Positions 1 to 8,210 of a stretch of 64,000 bases of DNA are shown here, piece after piece. Each line of letters starts with the position of its first letter. Within the stretch, counting starts at the first letter, position 1. The notes under the pieces were generated by a model. That model saw nothing but the letters and a program-made list of their open reading frames with translations. It was not told where the DNA came from and ran no database searches. This stretch comes from Mucilaginibacter ginsenosidivorans (GTDB lineage Bacteria > Bacteroidota > Bacteroidia > Sphingobacteriales > Sphingobacteriaceae). The stretch lies in NCBI RefSeq assembly GCF_007971025.1, contig NZ_CP042436.1, positions 1,488,001 to 1,552,000 of the forward strand, given 5' to 3'. Both the position numbers and the translations under genes were made by a program.

Positions 1-565
1 TGCAACCGCCATAACGCTATCCTTATTGCCCGTCATACCGCTGGTAAAAAACGAGGTTCATATCCATGCGATAACAGGTTCAACAGGCTCGGGTCAGTCC
101 CTGTCGCCCGGTGTTAATTTTAACTGGAGAAGTAACAATGTTTCTATTTATAAGGCATTTTCGCACCAGCACCTGGATGAGATCAATGAAACCTTGAAAG
201 ATGCTCACCCCGATTTTAAGGCTGTTGTCAATTTCTTGCCCGTTCGGGGCAACTTTACCCGGGGGATTTTTACCTCCATTTATTTCAAATCCGATATTAC
301 CGCTGATGAACTGCAGAGCCGGTTTAGGACACGATACCAAAATGATCCTTTTGTGGTCATTACCGATATGGCCCCGGATTTGAAACAAGCCGTCAATACC
401 AACAGGATCCTCATCAATGCCGCTAAATATGACGATAAGATTTTAATTATCAGCGCAATGGACAATCTGTTAAAAGGAGCATCCGGTCAGGCGGTGCAAA
501 ACATGAACCTGCTATTTGGGCTGGACGAAACAACCGGATTAAAACTTAAATCAGTTGCCTTTTAA
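1..565 (+). CDS. argC: N-acetyl-gamma-glutamyl-phosphate reductase, C-terminal part
   Basis: Arginine biosynthesis enzyme that reduces N-acetylglutamyl phosphate to the semialdehyde with NADPH. The window opens inside the gene; the frame is open from base 2 and reads ATAITLSLLP, which in ArgC directly follows the catalytic Cys, so that residue lies one or two codons outside the window. The GSTGSGQS stretch, the SHQHLDEI stretch (region of the catalytic His) and LPVRGNFTRG are typical of the ArgC catalytic domain, and the protein ends at the usual place. The next gene starts 9 bases later on the same strand, so the two are probably cotranscribed. The identification is firm; the N-terminal half is not visible. 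Confidence 0.93.
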   Translation, partial: ATAITLSLLPVIPLVKNEVHIHAITGSTGSGQSLSPGVNFNWRSNNVSIYKAFSHQHLDEINETLKDAHPDFKAVVNFLPVRGNFTRGIFTSIYFKSDITADELQSRFRTRYQNDPFVVITDMAPDLKQAVNTNRILINAAKYDDKILIISAMDNLLKGASGQAVQNMNLLFGLDETTGLKLKSVAF

Positions 566-574
566 ACAAACAAC

Positions 575-1744
575 ATGAAAGAACAGACCAAACTCATCCG
601 TACCCAGGCTGTCCGCTCGGCAAACCGCGAACATTCGGTACCCCTTTACCTGACCTCCAGCTTTATATTTGATGATGCAGAACAAGGCAGGGCAGTATTT
701 GCAGGCGAGCAGGAAGCTAATATCTATTCGCGCTATTCCAATCCGAACACGACTGAATTTATTACCAAGGTCTGTGAAATGGAAGGAGCGGAAGACGGAT
801 TAGCTTTTGCTTCCGGTATGGCCGCTGTCTTTGCATCCCTCGCCGGTTTCCTAAAAAGCGGTGACCATGTGATTGCCTGCAGATCTGTATTTGGGTCGAC
901 CAGCCAGTTGCTCAACCAGCTATTGCCCCGTTGGGGAATTACCCATACCTATGTCGATGCACTGAAGCCGGAAGAATGGGAAGCAGCGATTCGCCCTGAA
1001 ACCAAAATGATCTTCCTGGAGACCCCCTCAAATCCTGGATTAGAGCTGGTCGACCTGGAATGGCTGGGTAGTTTCAAAAACAAATATCCCGACGTCATTC
1101 TCAATGTAGATAATTGTTTTGCTACACCCTATCTTCAAAAGCCGATCCCTTTTGGTATCGATATCGTTTGCCATTCGGCGACCAAATATATGGATGGGCA
1201 GGGCCGGGTATTAGGCGGTGTGGTAGTAGGTAGAAAGGACCTGATCGCTGAGCTGTTATTTTTTATACGCCATACCGGGCCTGCCATGTCACCCTTTAAT
1301 GCGTGGTTATTATCGCGAAGTCTGGAAACGTTGCCGCTCCGCATGGACCGGCACTGCCAGAATGCCCTGGCCGTCGCGGAACTACTCGAAATGCACCCCG
1401 CGGTTAAAACCGTAACGTATCCTTTTTTACCCTCGCATCCACAGTATGCGCTGGCCAAAAAACAGATGAAAGCAGGCGGCGGCGTAGTTACCTTTGAGTT
1501 AAAGGATGGTTTCGGTGCTGCCAAAAATTTCCTTGACGCTTTACAAATGATCCTGATCACCTCGAACCTGGGGGATTCCAGGTCGATCGCTACACATCCT
1601 TCCTCAACCACGCATTCAAAGCTGACGGAAGATGACCGTAACCTGATTGGGATTTTTCCAGGGACCATCCGGCTTTCAGTAGGGCTGGAAGATATTGCAG
1701 ACATTCTTGAAGATATCAGCACCGGATTAAGCATACTGAGTTAA
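575..1744 (+). CDS. metZ: O-succinylhomoserine sulfhydrylase-type PLP enzyme
   Basis: A 389-residue member of the Cys/Met-metabolism PLP family (fold type I). The PLP lysine is in HSATKYMDGQGR; the GQGRVLGG continuation is characteristic of MetZ-type sulfhydrylases, which make homocysteine from O-succinyl- or O-acetylhomoserine and sulfide. SRYSNPNTTEF near residue 55 and the STTHSKL loop near the C terminus are also family features. Length is normal and the frame is intact. It follows argC by 9 bases, an unusual pairing. A second trans-sulfuration-family enzyme lies at 42114-43256 with the sulfite reductase genes. Exact substrate preference (succinyl versus acetyl ester, or gamma-lyase activity) cannot be read from sequence. 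Confidence 0.85.
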   Translation: MKEQTKLIRTQAVRSANREHSVPLYLTSSFIFDDAEQGRAVFAGEQEANIYSRYSNPNTTEFITKVCEMEGAEDGLAFASGMAAVFASLAGFLKSGDHVIACRSVFGSTSQLLNQLLPRWGITHTYVDALKPEEWEAAIRPETKMIFLETPSNPGLELVDLEWLGSFKNKYPDVILNVDNCFATPYLQKPIPFGIDIVCHSATKYMDGQGRVLGGVVVGRKDLIAELLFFIRHTGPAMSPFNAWLLSRSLETLPLRMDRHCQNALAVAELLEMHPAVKTVTYPFLPSHPQYALAKKQMKAGGGVVTFELKDGFGAAKNFLDALQMILITSNLGDSRSIATHPSSTTHSKLTEDDRNLIGIFPGTIRLSVGLEDIADILEDISTGLSILS

Positions 1745-1781
1745 AGAAGATATAAAACTCTTTTTATTATAAAAATATTTC

Positions 1782-1789
1782 TACCTTTG
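1782..1789 (+). promoter_or_regulatory. -7 promoter element (TACCTTTG) of the Rrf2 gene
   Basis: TACCTTTG matches the Bacteroidota -7 consensus TAnnTTTG exactly and ends 8 bases before the ATG at 1798, so the leader would be very short. I see no good -33 TTTG at the usual distance. The A/T-rich near-palindrome just upstream (around 1761-1776) could be an operator. This separates the downstream respiratory genes from argC-metZ. Confidence 0.55.
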
Positions 1790-1797
1790 AATAAAAC

Positions 1798-2235
1798 ATG
1801 GGAATATTTTCAAAAACCTGCGAATACGCCATACGGGCGGTTTTTTTCGTAGCGCATAAGACGGCCGACGGGGGACGTGTAGGAATTAAAGAAATAGCAG
1901 TCGGGATCGATTCGCCGGAACATTTCTTAGCCAAGATATTGCAGGACCTCAGCCGACGGGGTGTTATTCAATCGGCAAAGGGGCCCAACGGCGGTTTTTA
2001 TACTGATGAATCAATATTAAAGCGGCCCGTTAGTGATATTGTAGCGGCCGTGGATGGCAACGGGATATTTACCGGCTGCGGTTTGGGTCTGAAACAGTGC
2101 TCTGAAATTAACCCCTGCCCGCTGCATCATGAATTTAAAAAAGTGCGCAACCAACTGCATCATATGCTGCAAGGCACAACGATCGGAGAATTTAATACAG
2201 GTCTGATCGCTGGTACAACCGCATTGAAGAAGTAA
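1798..2235 (+). CDS. Rrf2-family transcriptional regulator, NsrR-like
   Basis: A 145-residue Rrf2 regulator: an N-terminal winged helix (residues about 1-70, with KGPNGGFY in the wing) and a C-terminal cysteine cluster spaced C-x6-C-x5-C (GCGLGLKQC ... NPCPLH). In NsrR, RsrR and IscR three Cys in this region hold an Fe-S cluster that responds to NO, redox state or cluster status. The three-Cys pattern and the neighbouring cbb3 oxidase, truncated globin and hemerythrin genes suggest NO or oxygen sensing, which is an inference. It is the first gene of a same-strand run that may extend to 9836. Two other Rrf2 proteins here (36456-36887, 50131-50568) have the same spacing. Confidence 0.88.
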   Translation: MGIFSKTCEYAIRAVFFVAHKTADGGRVGIKEIAVGIDSPEHFLAKILQDLSRRGVIQSAKGPNGGFYTDESILKRPVSDIVAAVDGNGIFTGCGLGLKQCSEINPCPLHHEFKKVRNQLHHMLQGTTIGEFNTGLIAGTTALKK

Positions 2236-2242
2236 AAAAAAA

Positions 2243-2258
2243 TTCCTTAATTAAAGGA
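2243..2258. promoter_or_regulatory. Inverted repeat between the Rrf2 gene and the oxidase genes
   Basis: TCCTT and AAGGA are inverted around AATTA, immediately after the Rrf2 stop and about 22 bases before the ATG at 2281. It could be an operator for the oxidase operon, but part of it (AAAGGAG) also resembles a Shine-Dalgarno sequence. Weak evidence. Confidence 0.3.
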
Positions 2259-2280
2259 GTAAAAGGTATTAATATACTAT

Positions 2281-2607
2281 ATGATGAAAACGAAAACATT
2301 TACCATATTCACGACCGCTTACCTGCTTTTTACAACATTAAATTCCGCTTATGCGATGACAAAAGATTCAACAATTGCCCAAGAATCTCATCCTGATGGG
2401 TTGGGAGAGACGTTTTTCGTTTTAATTATTTTGATTTTACTTCTGCTCGCTTTATGGATATTAAAAAACAGCTACCGGCTAAAAGAGAACATTGAGAGCA
2501 AAGAATTGGATAGTAAAGACTGGTTAAACAATCATATAAAAGATATGGAGCCGGACCAGCTAACCACTTTAATTAATCGTGGTCATGCAAAGCAACAACA
2601 GAAGTGA
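2281..2607 (+). CDS. Small membrane protein preceding ccoN
   Basis: A 108-residue protein with an N-terminal signal-like segment (residues 3-25, ending STLNSAYA-like) and one strong transmembrane helix (about 45-61, FFVLIILILLLLALWIL), followed by a charged tail of about 45 residues. It has no cysteine or heme motif. It lies between an Rrf2 regulator and ccoN with short gaps, so it is probably part of the oxidase operon. Position and size recall accessory cbb3 subunits such as CcoQ, but there is no sequence match to support that name. Function unknown. Confidence 0.6.
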   Translation: MMKTKTFTIFTTAYLLFTTLNSAYAMTKDSTIAQESHPDGLGETFFVLIILILLLLALWILKNSYRLKENIESKELDSKDWLNNHIKDMEPDQLTTLINRGHAKQQQK

Positions 2608-2641
2608 ATTGAACTAAAAAAATAATAAAATCGAATATGAT

Positions 2642-4459
2642 ATGAAGAAAGCCGCTGTTTTAATGATCCTTGCCCTGCAGGGTTTTCAATTGTTTGCGCA
2701 AACGCCTGCTGCAAGCGATAGTGTATTAACCAATCCCGGTGTTATGATTACTATCGCGTTAATCCTCATTATACTGGTCATAGCGGTATACCTGGTAGGT
2801 ATAAAGGTAAATAACCTCGTGAAAGTGGTGCGGGAGCGGAGGATTAGAAATGACGCCCGATACCTCGCAAAATCCCTGGACGAGTTAAGTGCCGGAGAGG
2901 TTAGAGAAGAACTGATCAAACGCAAACAGGCACTTGATTTTAAACTCAGCAATACTGAACTGTCTGGTGAAAACGCCCCGGATGATAAAAAAGGGTTATT
3001 ACATAACGTTGCTGAAGTAAATACCCCCCGTTTTATTGCCGCTAAAAAGAAGGCTGTAAAAAGACCTGATATTGATCCGAAATTAACCAAACTAATACTT
3101 TGGTATCTCGGGTCGGCAACCCTTTGGCTGGTATTAGGAACCTCTGTCGGCGAATATCTGGGGATTAAGTTTGTTTCACCGGATGTCGATCATGTCAGCT
3201 GGTTAAGCTTCGGCCGATTAAGACCCGTACATACCAATATGGTTTTTTGGGGCTGGTCGTCTCTTGCGATGATCGGGTTAGGTTATTATGTGGTTTCTAC
3301 GGTAAGTAATACCGTTGTAGCCAGTTTAAAGTGGGGATGGTATGCACTATACCTGATCAATGCTTCCGTCATTTTAGGCAGCATTTCGTTGATGGCCGGT
3401 ATAAATAACGGCGGGGGGGAATACAGGGAATACATTTGGCCGATCATGTTGTTATTTGCGATAGGTCTCGTGATTACCCTGATCAACTATTTACAAACCA
3501 TAGCCCGGCGTAAAACGAAAGAAATCTACATTTCCAACTGGTATATTGTAGCAGCGGTTATGTTTACCATTGTAATTGCGTTGGTAGGGTACCTGCCCTT
3601 TTGGCAAAACGGGCTGGGAGAGACCATCGCGCAGGGATATTATATGCATCAGGGTGTAGGTATGTGGTTCATGCTTTTTAACCTGGGTCTGATCTATTAC
3701 TTCCTGCCTCAGCAACTTAATACCCCTATTTATTCTTACAGCCTGGGCATCCTGGCGTTCTGGACACAGATTCTTTTCTATACACTGATCGGTACACACC
3801 ATTTTATCTTTAGTGCGATACCATGGTGGCTGCAAACGGTGGCGATAATCGGCAGTATGGGCATGCTCATCCCCGTATTTGCGGGGACAACCAATTTCCT
3901 GATGACCTTCCGGGGTAACTTTCACAAGATAGGTTCCAGTTATACCTTGCCTTTCTACCTGGTCGGCATTATCTTTTACTTCACCGGATCTTCCCAGGGC
4001 ACAGCAGAAGCTTTCCGCTCAGCTAATTTATACTGGCACTTTACGGATTTCACGGTTGCACATTCGCATATGACGATGTACGGGATCATCGCATTTATGC
4101 TTTGGGCCTCTATTTATACCCTGGTGCCGCGCCTCACAGGTAAAGAACCGCGTCAAAGTTTTGTGGGCGCGCATTTCTGGATGGCGCTGATCGGCTTGCT
4201 ATTTTACACGGTCCCGCTGATGATCGGAAGCACCTTAAGAGGCATTGCCTGGCAGGAAGGCAAGCCATTTATTGATTCCGTGGTACTGATGGCTCCTTAC
4301 TGGTTATGGCGGGCGATAGGCGGTTCACTGATGTGGGCGTCGCACCTCATATTTGCTTATAATCTTTACTATATGATAGCCTCAAAAGAAGCGACTGATT
4401 TGCAAAAAACCGTCTTTGAAGAGCTCAATAAACTTCCGGCAAACACTTCTAAACAATAA
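2642..4459 (+). CDS. ccoN: cbb3-type cytochrome c oxidase subunit I
   Basis: Catalytic subunit of a C-family heme-copper oxygen reductase, a high-affinity terminal oxidase of the inner membrane. All expected ligands are visible: His197 (RPVHTNM, low-spin heme b), His336 (MHQGVGMWF, CuB), His386-His387 (GTHHF, CuB), and His474 and His476 (AHSHMTMYG, hemes b3 and b). Tyr380 lies six residues before the HH pair, as in YIWAGPHH of known CcoN, and would be the tyrosine crosslinked to the CuB histidine. That favours an oxidase over an NO reductase. At 605 residues it exceeds typical CcoN (about 475) through a roughly 145-residue N-terminal extension with a signal peptide, one membrane helix (33-54) and a charged linker. 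Followed after 6 bases by the cytochrome subunit. Confidence 0.92.
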   Translation: MKKAAVLMILALQGFQLFAQTPAASDSVLTNPGVMITIALILIILVIAVYLVGIKVNNLVKVVRERRIRNDARYLAKSLDELSAGEVREELIKRKQALDFKLSNTELSGENAPDDKKGLLHNVAEVNTPRFIAAKKKAVKRPDIDPKLTKLILWYLGSATLWLVLGTSVGEYLGIKFVSPDVDHVSWLSFGRLRPVHTNMVFWGWSSLAMIGLGYYVVSTVSNTVVASLKWGWYALYLINASVILGSISLMAGINNGGGEYREYIWPIMLLFAIGLVITLINYLQTIARRKTKEIYISNWYIVAAVMFTIVIALVGYLPFWQNGLGETIAQGYYMHQGVGMWFMLFNLGLIYYFLPQQLNTPIYSYSLGILAFWTQILFYTLIGTHHFIFSAIPWWLQTVAIIGSMGMLIPVFAGTTNFLMTFRGNFHKIGSSYTLPFYLVGIIFYFTGSSQGTAEAFRSANLYWHFTDFTVAHSHMTMYGIIAFMLWASIYTLVPRLTGKEPRQSFVGAHFWMALIGLLFYTVPLMIGSTLRGIAWQEGKPFIDSVVLMAPYWLWRAIGGSLMWASHLIFAYNLYYMIASKEATDLQKTVFEELNKLPANTSKQ

Positions 4460-4465
4460 TCAATA

Positions 4466-5506
4466 ATGGAAATTTATAACAATCATAAAAGACTTTTCGG
4501 TGCAGCTATAATTTTATTTATTGCTTTAACCATGTTTGCAGCTATACTGCCCGCCTTGAATGAAGAAAAGACCTCAACACCGCTTCCGGGAAGTAAAGCG
4601 CTTACTGCCGACGAAACTGCTGGTAAAGGAATATTTATCAGAGAGGGTTGCATCGCCTGTCATACGCAACAGGTCAGGGATGTGGATATGGATAAAGTTT
4701 GGGGTAGCCGGCCTGGAATTGCTGCTGACTATGCAAGAATCAGAAGGACAGATGTATGGCGAAACACCGCAATGCTCATGGGTTCAGAAAGGACCGGACC
4801 CGATCTGACCAATATAGGTCTGCGTCAATCGAGCCAGGACTGGCATCTGCTCCACTTGTATAATCCCCGGTCAGTGGTGGAGCAATCCATTATGCCGGCA
4901 TACTCCTGGCTGTTCGAGGTAAAAGATTATGCCTTCCCGGGCGACGTGGTGCTCCATGTTCCGGATGAATACCGCAAAGGCATTACCGGGCAGATTGTGG
5001 CCACAAAGGAAGCGCTGCAATTGGTAGCCTATCTTAAATCATTAAAGCAAACGGCCTTGCCCGATGGAAAACCAACCCCGATATTTTTATATGGTAAAGA
5101 TGTAAAGGAGTCAGGAACCGGAAAAGCTGGCACAGCTAACAAAGCGAGCGCACCGCAATTTGACGGGGCCGCCCTGTATACCGCTAATTGCTCCAGCTGC
5201 CACCAGCCAAACGGTGAAGGATTGGTAGGCGCCTTCCCACCACTGAAGGGCAGTAAGGTTGTGCTTGACGATAACCCAGAGGTACAGATTACCATTGTGA
5301 TGAAAGGGTATAGCGGCCGGATTAGTGAAGGCTATGGTGTTATGCCGCCGGTGGGCATCAACAATAACCTAAAGCCCGAAGAGGTAGCAGCCATTATTAA
5401 TCATGAACGAAGTAGTTGGGGTAATAACGCTAAACAGGTAACCGCAGACCAGGTGAAGAAAATAATTGCCAGCTTCAAAACGGATAATAGTAAAACCGCA
5501 AAATAA
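4466..5506 (+). CDS. ccoO: cbb3 oxidase cytochrome c subunit: CcoO domain fused to a second cytochrome c
   Basis: A 346-residue di-heme protein. One N-terminal membrane anchor (about 11-30) is followed by a CcoO-type mono-heme domain with CIACH at 62-66 continuing TQQVRD, the CcoO signature; MGSERTGPDL and SIMPAYSWLF are further CcoO features. After a linker near 200-230 comes a second class I cytochrome c domain with CSSCH at 242-246 and a likely axial Met in YGVMPP. The second domain would stand in for part of a CcoP subunit, of which no separate gene is seen nearby. The complex would pass electrons from cytochrome c to CcoN. It starts 6 bases after ccoN. Confidence 0.88.
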   Translation: MEIYNNHKRLFGAAIILFIALTMFAAILPALNEEKTSTPLPGSKALTADETAGKGIFIREGCIACHTQQVRDVDMDKVWGSRPGIAADYARIRRTDVWRNTAMLMGSERTGPDLTNIGLRQSSQDWHLLHLYNPRSVVEQSIMPAYSWLFEVKDYAFPGDVVLHVPDEYRKGITGQIVATKEALQLVAYLKSLKQTALPDGKPTPIFLYGKDVKESGTGKAGTANKASAPQFDGAALYTANCSSCHQPNGEGLVGAFPPLKGSKVVLDDNPEVQITIVMKGYSGRISEGYGVMPPVGINNNLKPEEVAAIINHERSSWGNNAKQVTADQVKKIIASFKTDNSKTAK

Positions 5507-5513
5507 TAAACAG

Positions 5514-5786
5514 ATGAAAGTAAAAAACATAATCAGCCTGGTAGTCATAGTAGCTTTATGGCTACCGGTTAGCTTTTCTGCCATTGCCTGCGACGCCTGC
5601 AAAAAGCAGCAGCCTAAATTACTACAGGGTATAACACATGGCAGCGGCCCGGATAGCAACTGGGATTATCTGATCGTTAGCGCAATGGTAATTATTACGG
5701 TGTATTCGGCGTATGCCGCGATTAAATGCTTGGTGAAGCCAAAAGAAAAAAATTATCAGGATATTAAAAATGTCATTTTTAATTAA
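5514..5786 (+). CDS. Small CxxC membrane protein in the cbb3 cluster
   Basis: A 90-residue protein starting with ATG 5 bases after the ccoO stop. It has an N-terminal hydrophobic signal or anchor (about 5-24), a CDACKKQQP motif right after it (Cys26 and Cys29, likely periplasmic), and a second membrane helix (about 52-70) with one Cys at its end. A CxxC directly behind the signal segment could bind copper or heme or act in thiol redox. I do not recognise a named family. It overlaps the next gene by 17 bases if that gene starts at 5770, implying coupled translation. A role in oxidase assembly is an inference from position. Confidence 0.65.
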   Translation: MKVKNIISLVVIVALWLPVSFSAIACDACKKQQPKLLQGITHGSGPDSNWDYLIVSAMVIITVYSAYAAIKCLVKPKEKNYQDIKNVIFN

Positions 5787-6207
5787 TGTCGTTATGGAAG
5801 ATAAAAGTTATGTGACCCTCTTTATTGATGATGACGTTCAACCTTTAGGGACTTTTCCTGCTCCGGTATCATTTGATCTGGACACTAAAAAGCTGGCGGA
5901 TGGGCCTCATGTTCTTAAAGTCGTCAGTAAGGACCACAGGGGCAAAGAAGGTATTAAAACCATACCGTTTATCGTACGAAACGGCCCGGCGATAGCGATA
6001 GAAGGGATTAAAAAAGATGAAGTCGTTGATGGAGTCCTTCCTTTGATGATTAATGCCTACGGAAAAGGAGATCAGAAAACATTTATGTTACACGGCAGTG
6101 AAACCCCGCAAAGTATTCCTGCCTGGTTCATCATTTTACTGATCGCATTTACCGCCTGGGCTGCTTATTACCTCATCACATCAGGCGCTATAACATTGTT
6201 CAAATGA
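5770..6207 (+). CDS. C-terminally anchored protein with an Ig-like beta domain
   Basis: A 145-residue protein. Residues about 8-70 form alternating beta segments (YVTLFIDDD ... LADGPHVLKVVSKDHRG ... GIKTIPFIVRNGP) like a bacterial Ig-like or Big domain. A second beta-rich part follows, then one C-terminal membrane helix (about 120-138, rich in Trp and Ala). There is no clear signal peptide. ATG 5770 overlaps the upstream gene; ATG 5794 is an alternative and gives MEDKSYVTLF. The stop overlaps the globin ATG (ATGA). Function unknown; position suggests a role in oxidase assembly or stability. Confidence 0.65.
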   Translation: MSFLINVVMEDKSYVTLFIDDDVQPLGTFPAPVSFDLDTKKLADGPHVLKVVSKDHRGKEGIKTIPFIVRNGPAIAIEGIKKDEVVDGVLPLMINAYGKGDQKTFMLHGSETPQSIPAWFIILLIAFTAWAAYYLITSGAITLFK

Positions 6208-6587
6208 AAGAAATAGAAAACATCGATGATATCAAACTTTTTGTAGACGAGTTTTATGGGAAGGTAAGGCTTGATGAACTGATTGGTCCTGTTTTCCTGG
6301 AAAAAATCGAAGACTGGCAGCACCACCTCGAAAAATTATACGCTTTTTGGAATGCGGCCTTGTTTGGTGTGCCTGGTTTCAGAGGCAATCCATTTGCCAG
6401 GCATGCGCCATTACAGATTGGCCCGGAGCATTTTGAACGCTGGTTGAAATTATTTAATGAAACCATAGACCGCCACTTTGAGGGTAATATCGCTTTTGAA
6501 GCAAAAAACCGTGCCGAACTGATGGCTTTTATGTTTTTAAGCAGGCTGCAAAAAATGGGAAACGGGGCCGGGAAAGTTGTTTTTTGA
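6204..6587 (+). CDS. Group III truncated hemoglobin
   Basis: A 127-residue globin of the trHb3 (TrHbP) class. The N-terminal DEFYGKVRLDELIGPVF and DWQHHLEKLYAFW follow the family pattern, and the proximal heme ligand is His76 in HFERWLKLF. Group III globins are cytosolic heme proteins linked to NO and oxygen chemistry; the best-known one, Campylobacter Ctb, belongs to an NO-induced regulon. Placement inside a cbb3 oxidase cluster headed by an Rrf2 regulator is consistent with delivering O2 to the oxidase or scavenging NO. Overlaps the upstream gene by 4 bases (ATGA). Confidence 0.9.
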   Translation: MKEIENIDDIKLFVDEFYGKVRLDELIGPVFLEKIEDWQHHLEKLYAFWNAALFGVPGFRGNPFARHAPLQIGPEHFERWLKLFNETIDRHFEGNIAFEAKNRAELMAFMFLSRLQKMGNGAGKVVF

Positions 6588-6625
6588 CGCTTTGAATGTA
6601 ACCACTTAGCATACAGTAAGGAGAA

Positions 6626-7075
6626 ATGAACACACAAGTTTTTACATTGATCAGAGGCATAACGGCAATCTTTTGGCTGGGTTTCTTCACGGCCATCAGT
6701 TTTATGGAAGCACCGCTGAAATTTACTGCGCCCGGATTGAGCATGGCAGAAGGTTTACAAATCGGAAAAATTATTTTCAAATCATTAAATACCTGCGAAT
6801 GGACATTTTTGCTGATCATTTTTATCACCTGTATCGTGAAAAAGACGACGCGGAGGGGTTTTTATCTTATCACAGCGGTTAGTGTAATAATGGCGCTGGA
6901 AACTTCCTGGCTACTTCCTGTCCTTGACAAGAATGCAGATCTCATTATTAAAGGGTTTCCCGTGACATCCCATTCGATACATTGGTTTTATATTGCGTTT
7001 GAGGTTATTAAAGTACCCGTATTACTGATGATTGGGCTGGAGAGCGGCAAGGCGCTAAGAGAGGAAGGATTTTGA
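6626..7075 (+). CDS. Four-helix integral membrane protein of unknown function
   Basis: A 149-residue protein with four predicted membrane helices (about 7-27, 58-74, 79-97, 121-140). FMEAPLKFTAPG in the first loop resembles DUF4149/TMEM205-like proteins, a resemblance I cannot confirm by eye. A conserved-looking His pair (SHSIHWFYI) lies before the last helix. It follows the globin by 38 bases and its stop overlaps the next start. Function unknown. Confidence 0.65.
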   Translation: MNTQVFTLIRGITAIFWLGFFTAISFMEAPLKFTAPGLSMAEGLQIGKIIFKSLNTCEWTFLLIIFITCIVKKTTRRGFYLITAVSVIMALETSWLLPVLDKNADLIIKGFPVTSHSIHWFYIAFEVIKVPVLLMIGLESGKALREEGF

Positions 7076-7365
7076 AAGCGAAATTTATCATGCAGGAACT
7101 CCAAAAGAATGATCATTACAAAATTATCGGCATAGAAATATCAGCCGGCACCAATATGCCAAGGCATTTTACTACGTCGGATGCCTATGTCATCGTCGAA
7201 TCAGGGAATGCCCTGTTGATCTATAAAAGTGAAACCTCCGAGCTGAAAAAAGGCATGAGCCTCTCCATTCCTTCACATGAGCCACACATACTCAAAGTTA
7301 TTGAAGATTTTAAAGCCTACATCGTACTGGCGAATGATGCGGTGATTACCTATTCTGTCCTATAA
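7072..7365 (+). CDS. Small cupin-domain protein
   Basis: A single-domain cupin of about 97 residues. Motif 1 is GTNMPRHFTTSDAYVIVESG and motif 2 is SIPSHEPHILKV; the histidines could bind one metal ion. The start is either TTG at 7072, overlapping the previous stop, or ATG at 7090; I favour 7072 because MKAKF gives the beta strand that normally opens this cupin. A second small cupin is at 8211-8507. Neither has a known substrate; small cupins in redox operons often serve as sensors or metal chaperones. Confidence 0.75.
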   Translation: MKAKFIMQELQKNDHYKIIGIEISAGTNMPRHFTTSDAYVIVESGNALLIYKSETSELKKGMSLSIPSHEPHILKVIEDFKAYIVLANDAVITYSVL

Positions 7366-7381
7366 TAATTATCAGGAAACT

Positions 7382-7870
7382 ATGAAAAACAAACCTATCA
7401 AACGAAGCCCGCATATGGTTGAGCTCTCCAAAGATCACCATGCGGGGCTACTTTTCAGTTGGAAAGTAAAAGAAGGGTTGAAAAGAGGTGCCGAGCTTCC
7501 CCGGATCAAAATGTATGTGGATTACTTCTGGGCGCATCATTTAAAGGTGCATTTCCAGGAAGAAGAAGTCTTATTATTCAACCGGATAGAGGGAGATACC
7601 CTTTCTCAGCAGGGTAGAAATGAGCATCAAGCGATTCAAAACCGCATCAACAGGCTAAATAGCAATGAAAATGCTGCAAAGGATGAATATCATGAATTAG
7701 CGGAACTGCTCATAAAGCATATCCGCTTTGAAGAAAGAATATTATTCCCCCATTTAGAACAGATACTTCCTTCATCTGCCTTGACAAGCGTTGAAGCGTA
7801 TTTGACCCAGCAGCACCCGGTACCGTTTAAAGACAATTATGCTGATGAATTCTGGATTGAAAAAAAATAA
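7382..7870 (+). CDS. Hemerythrin HHE-domain protein
   Basis: A 162-residue four-helix-bundle protein with the non-heme di-iron ligand set of bacterial hemerythrins: His19/His20 (KDHHAG), His57 with Glu61 (HFQEEE), His82 (NEHQAI), His113 and Glu117 (HIRFEE) and His124 (FPHLEQ). Such proteins bind O2 or NO, or act in iron handling. It lies between a cupin and a ferredoxin and ends in a 1-base overlap (TAATG) with the ferredoxin start, which suggests that the ferredoxin may supply electrons to it. Confidence 0.85.
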   Translation: MKNKPIKRSPHMVELSKDHHAGLLFSWKVKEGLKRGAELPRIKMYVDYFWAHHLKVHFQEEEVLLFNRIEGDTLSQQGRNEHQAIQNRINRLNSNENAAKDEYHELAELLIKHIRFEERILFPHLEQILPSSALTSVEAYLTQQHPVPFKDNYADEFWIEKK

Positions 7871-8199
7871 TGCAGGCGCCCGCAAAAAATATCACGATAT
7901 CGGTAAGTTATGAGGGGGAATGCCACGAAATTCAAACTTATACCAATGAATACCGAAGCCTGATGATGCTGATCTATGACAGGATCTGTACCGAAAGTTT
8001 CGGGGAATGTCTGGGCATGGGAAAATGCGGGACCTGCATGGTGGAGGTCATTAGCTGCCGCCGGCAGCCGACAGGGTATGATCGCAATGAAGACATGACA
8101 TTACTCAGAAACATATCTGCAAAAGAAAATATCAGACTATCCTGTCAATTGATTGTCGATGAAAATATGGATGGACTGAAGGTTAAAGTTTTATCATAA
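7870..8199 (+). CDS. [2Fe-2S] ferredoxin (first of two)
   Basis: A 109-residue ferredoxin-fold protein with cluster cysteines 47, 53, 56 and 92 (GECLGMGKCGTCMVEV ... LSCQ), spacing C-x5-C-x2-C-x35-C. The Cys pattern is close to the adrenodoxin/ISC class. Overlaps the hemerythrin gene by one base. Together with the reductase at 8512-9516 and the second ferredoxin at 9519-9836 it forms an electron-transfer unit; which ferredoxin serves which partner is unknown. Confidence 0.87.
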   Translation: MQAPAKNITISVSYEGECHEIQTYTNEYRSLMMLIYDRICTESFGECLGMGKCGTCMVEVISCRRQPTGYDRNEDMTLLRNISAKENIRLSCQLIVDENMDGLKVKVLS

Positions 8200-8210
8200 A
8201 TTTTAAGGAA

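Noticed and set aside
2642..4459. Assigning the 605-residue protein as an NO reductase (NorB-like)
   Set aside because: The Tyr380 and HH pair of oxygen reductases are present and the NorB Glu motifs are absent.
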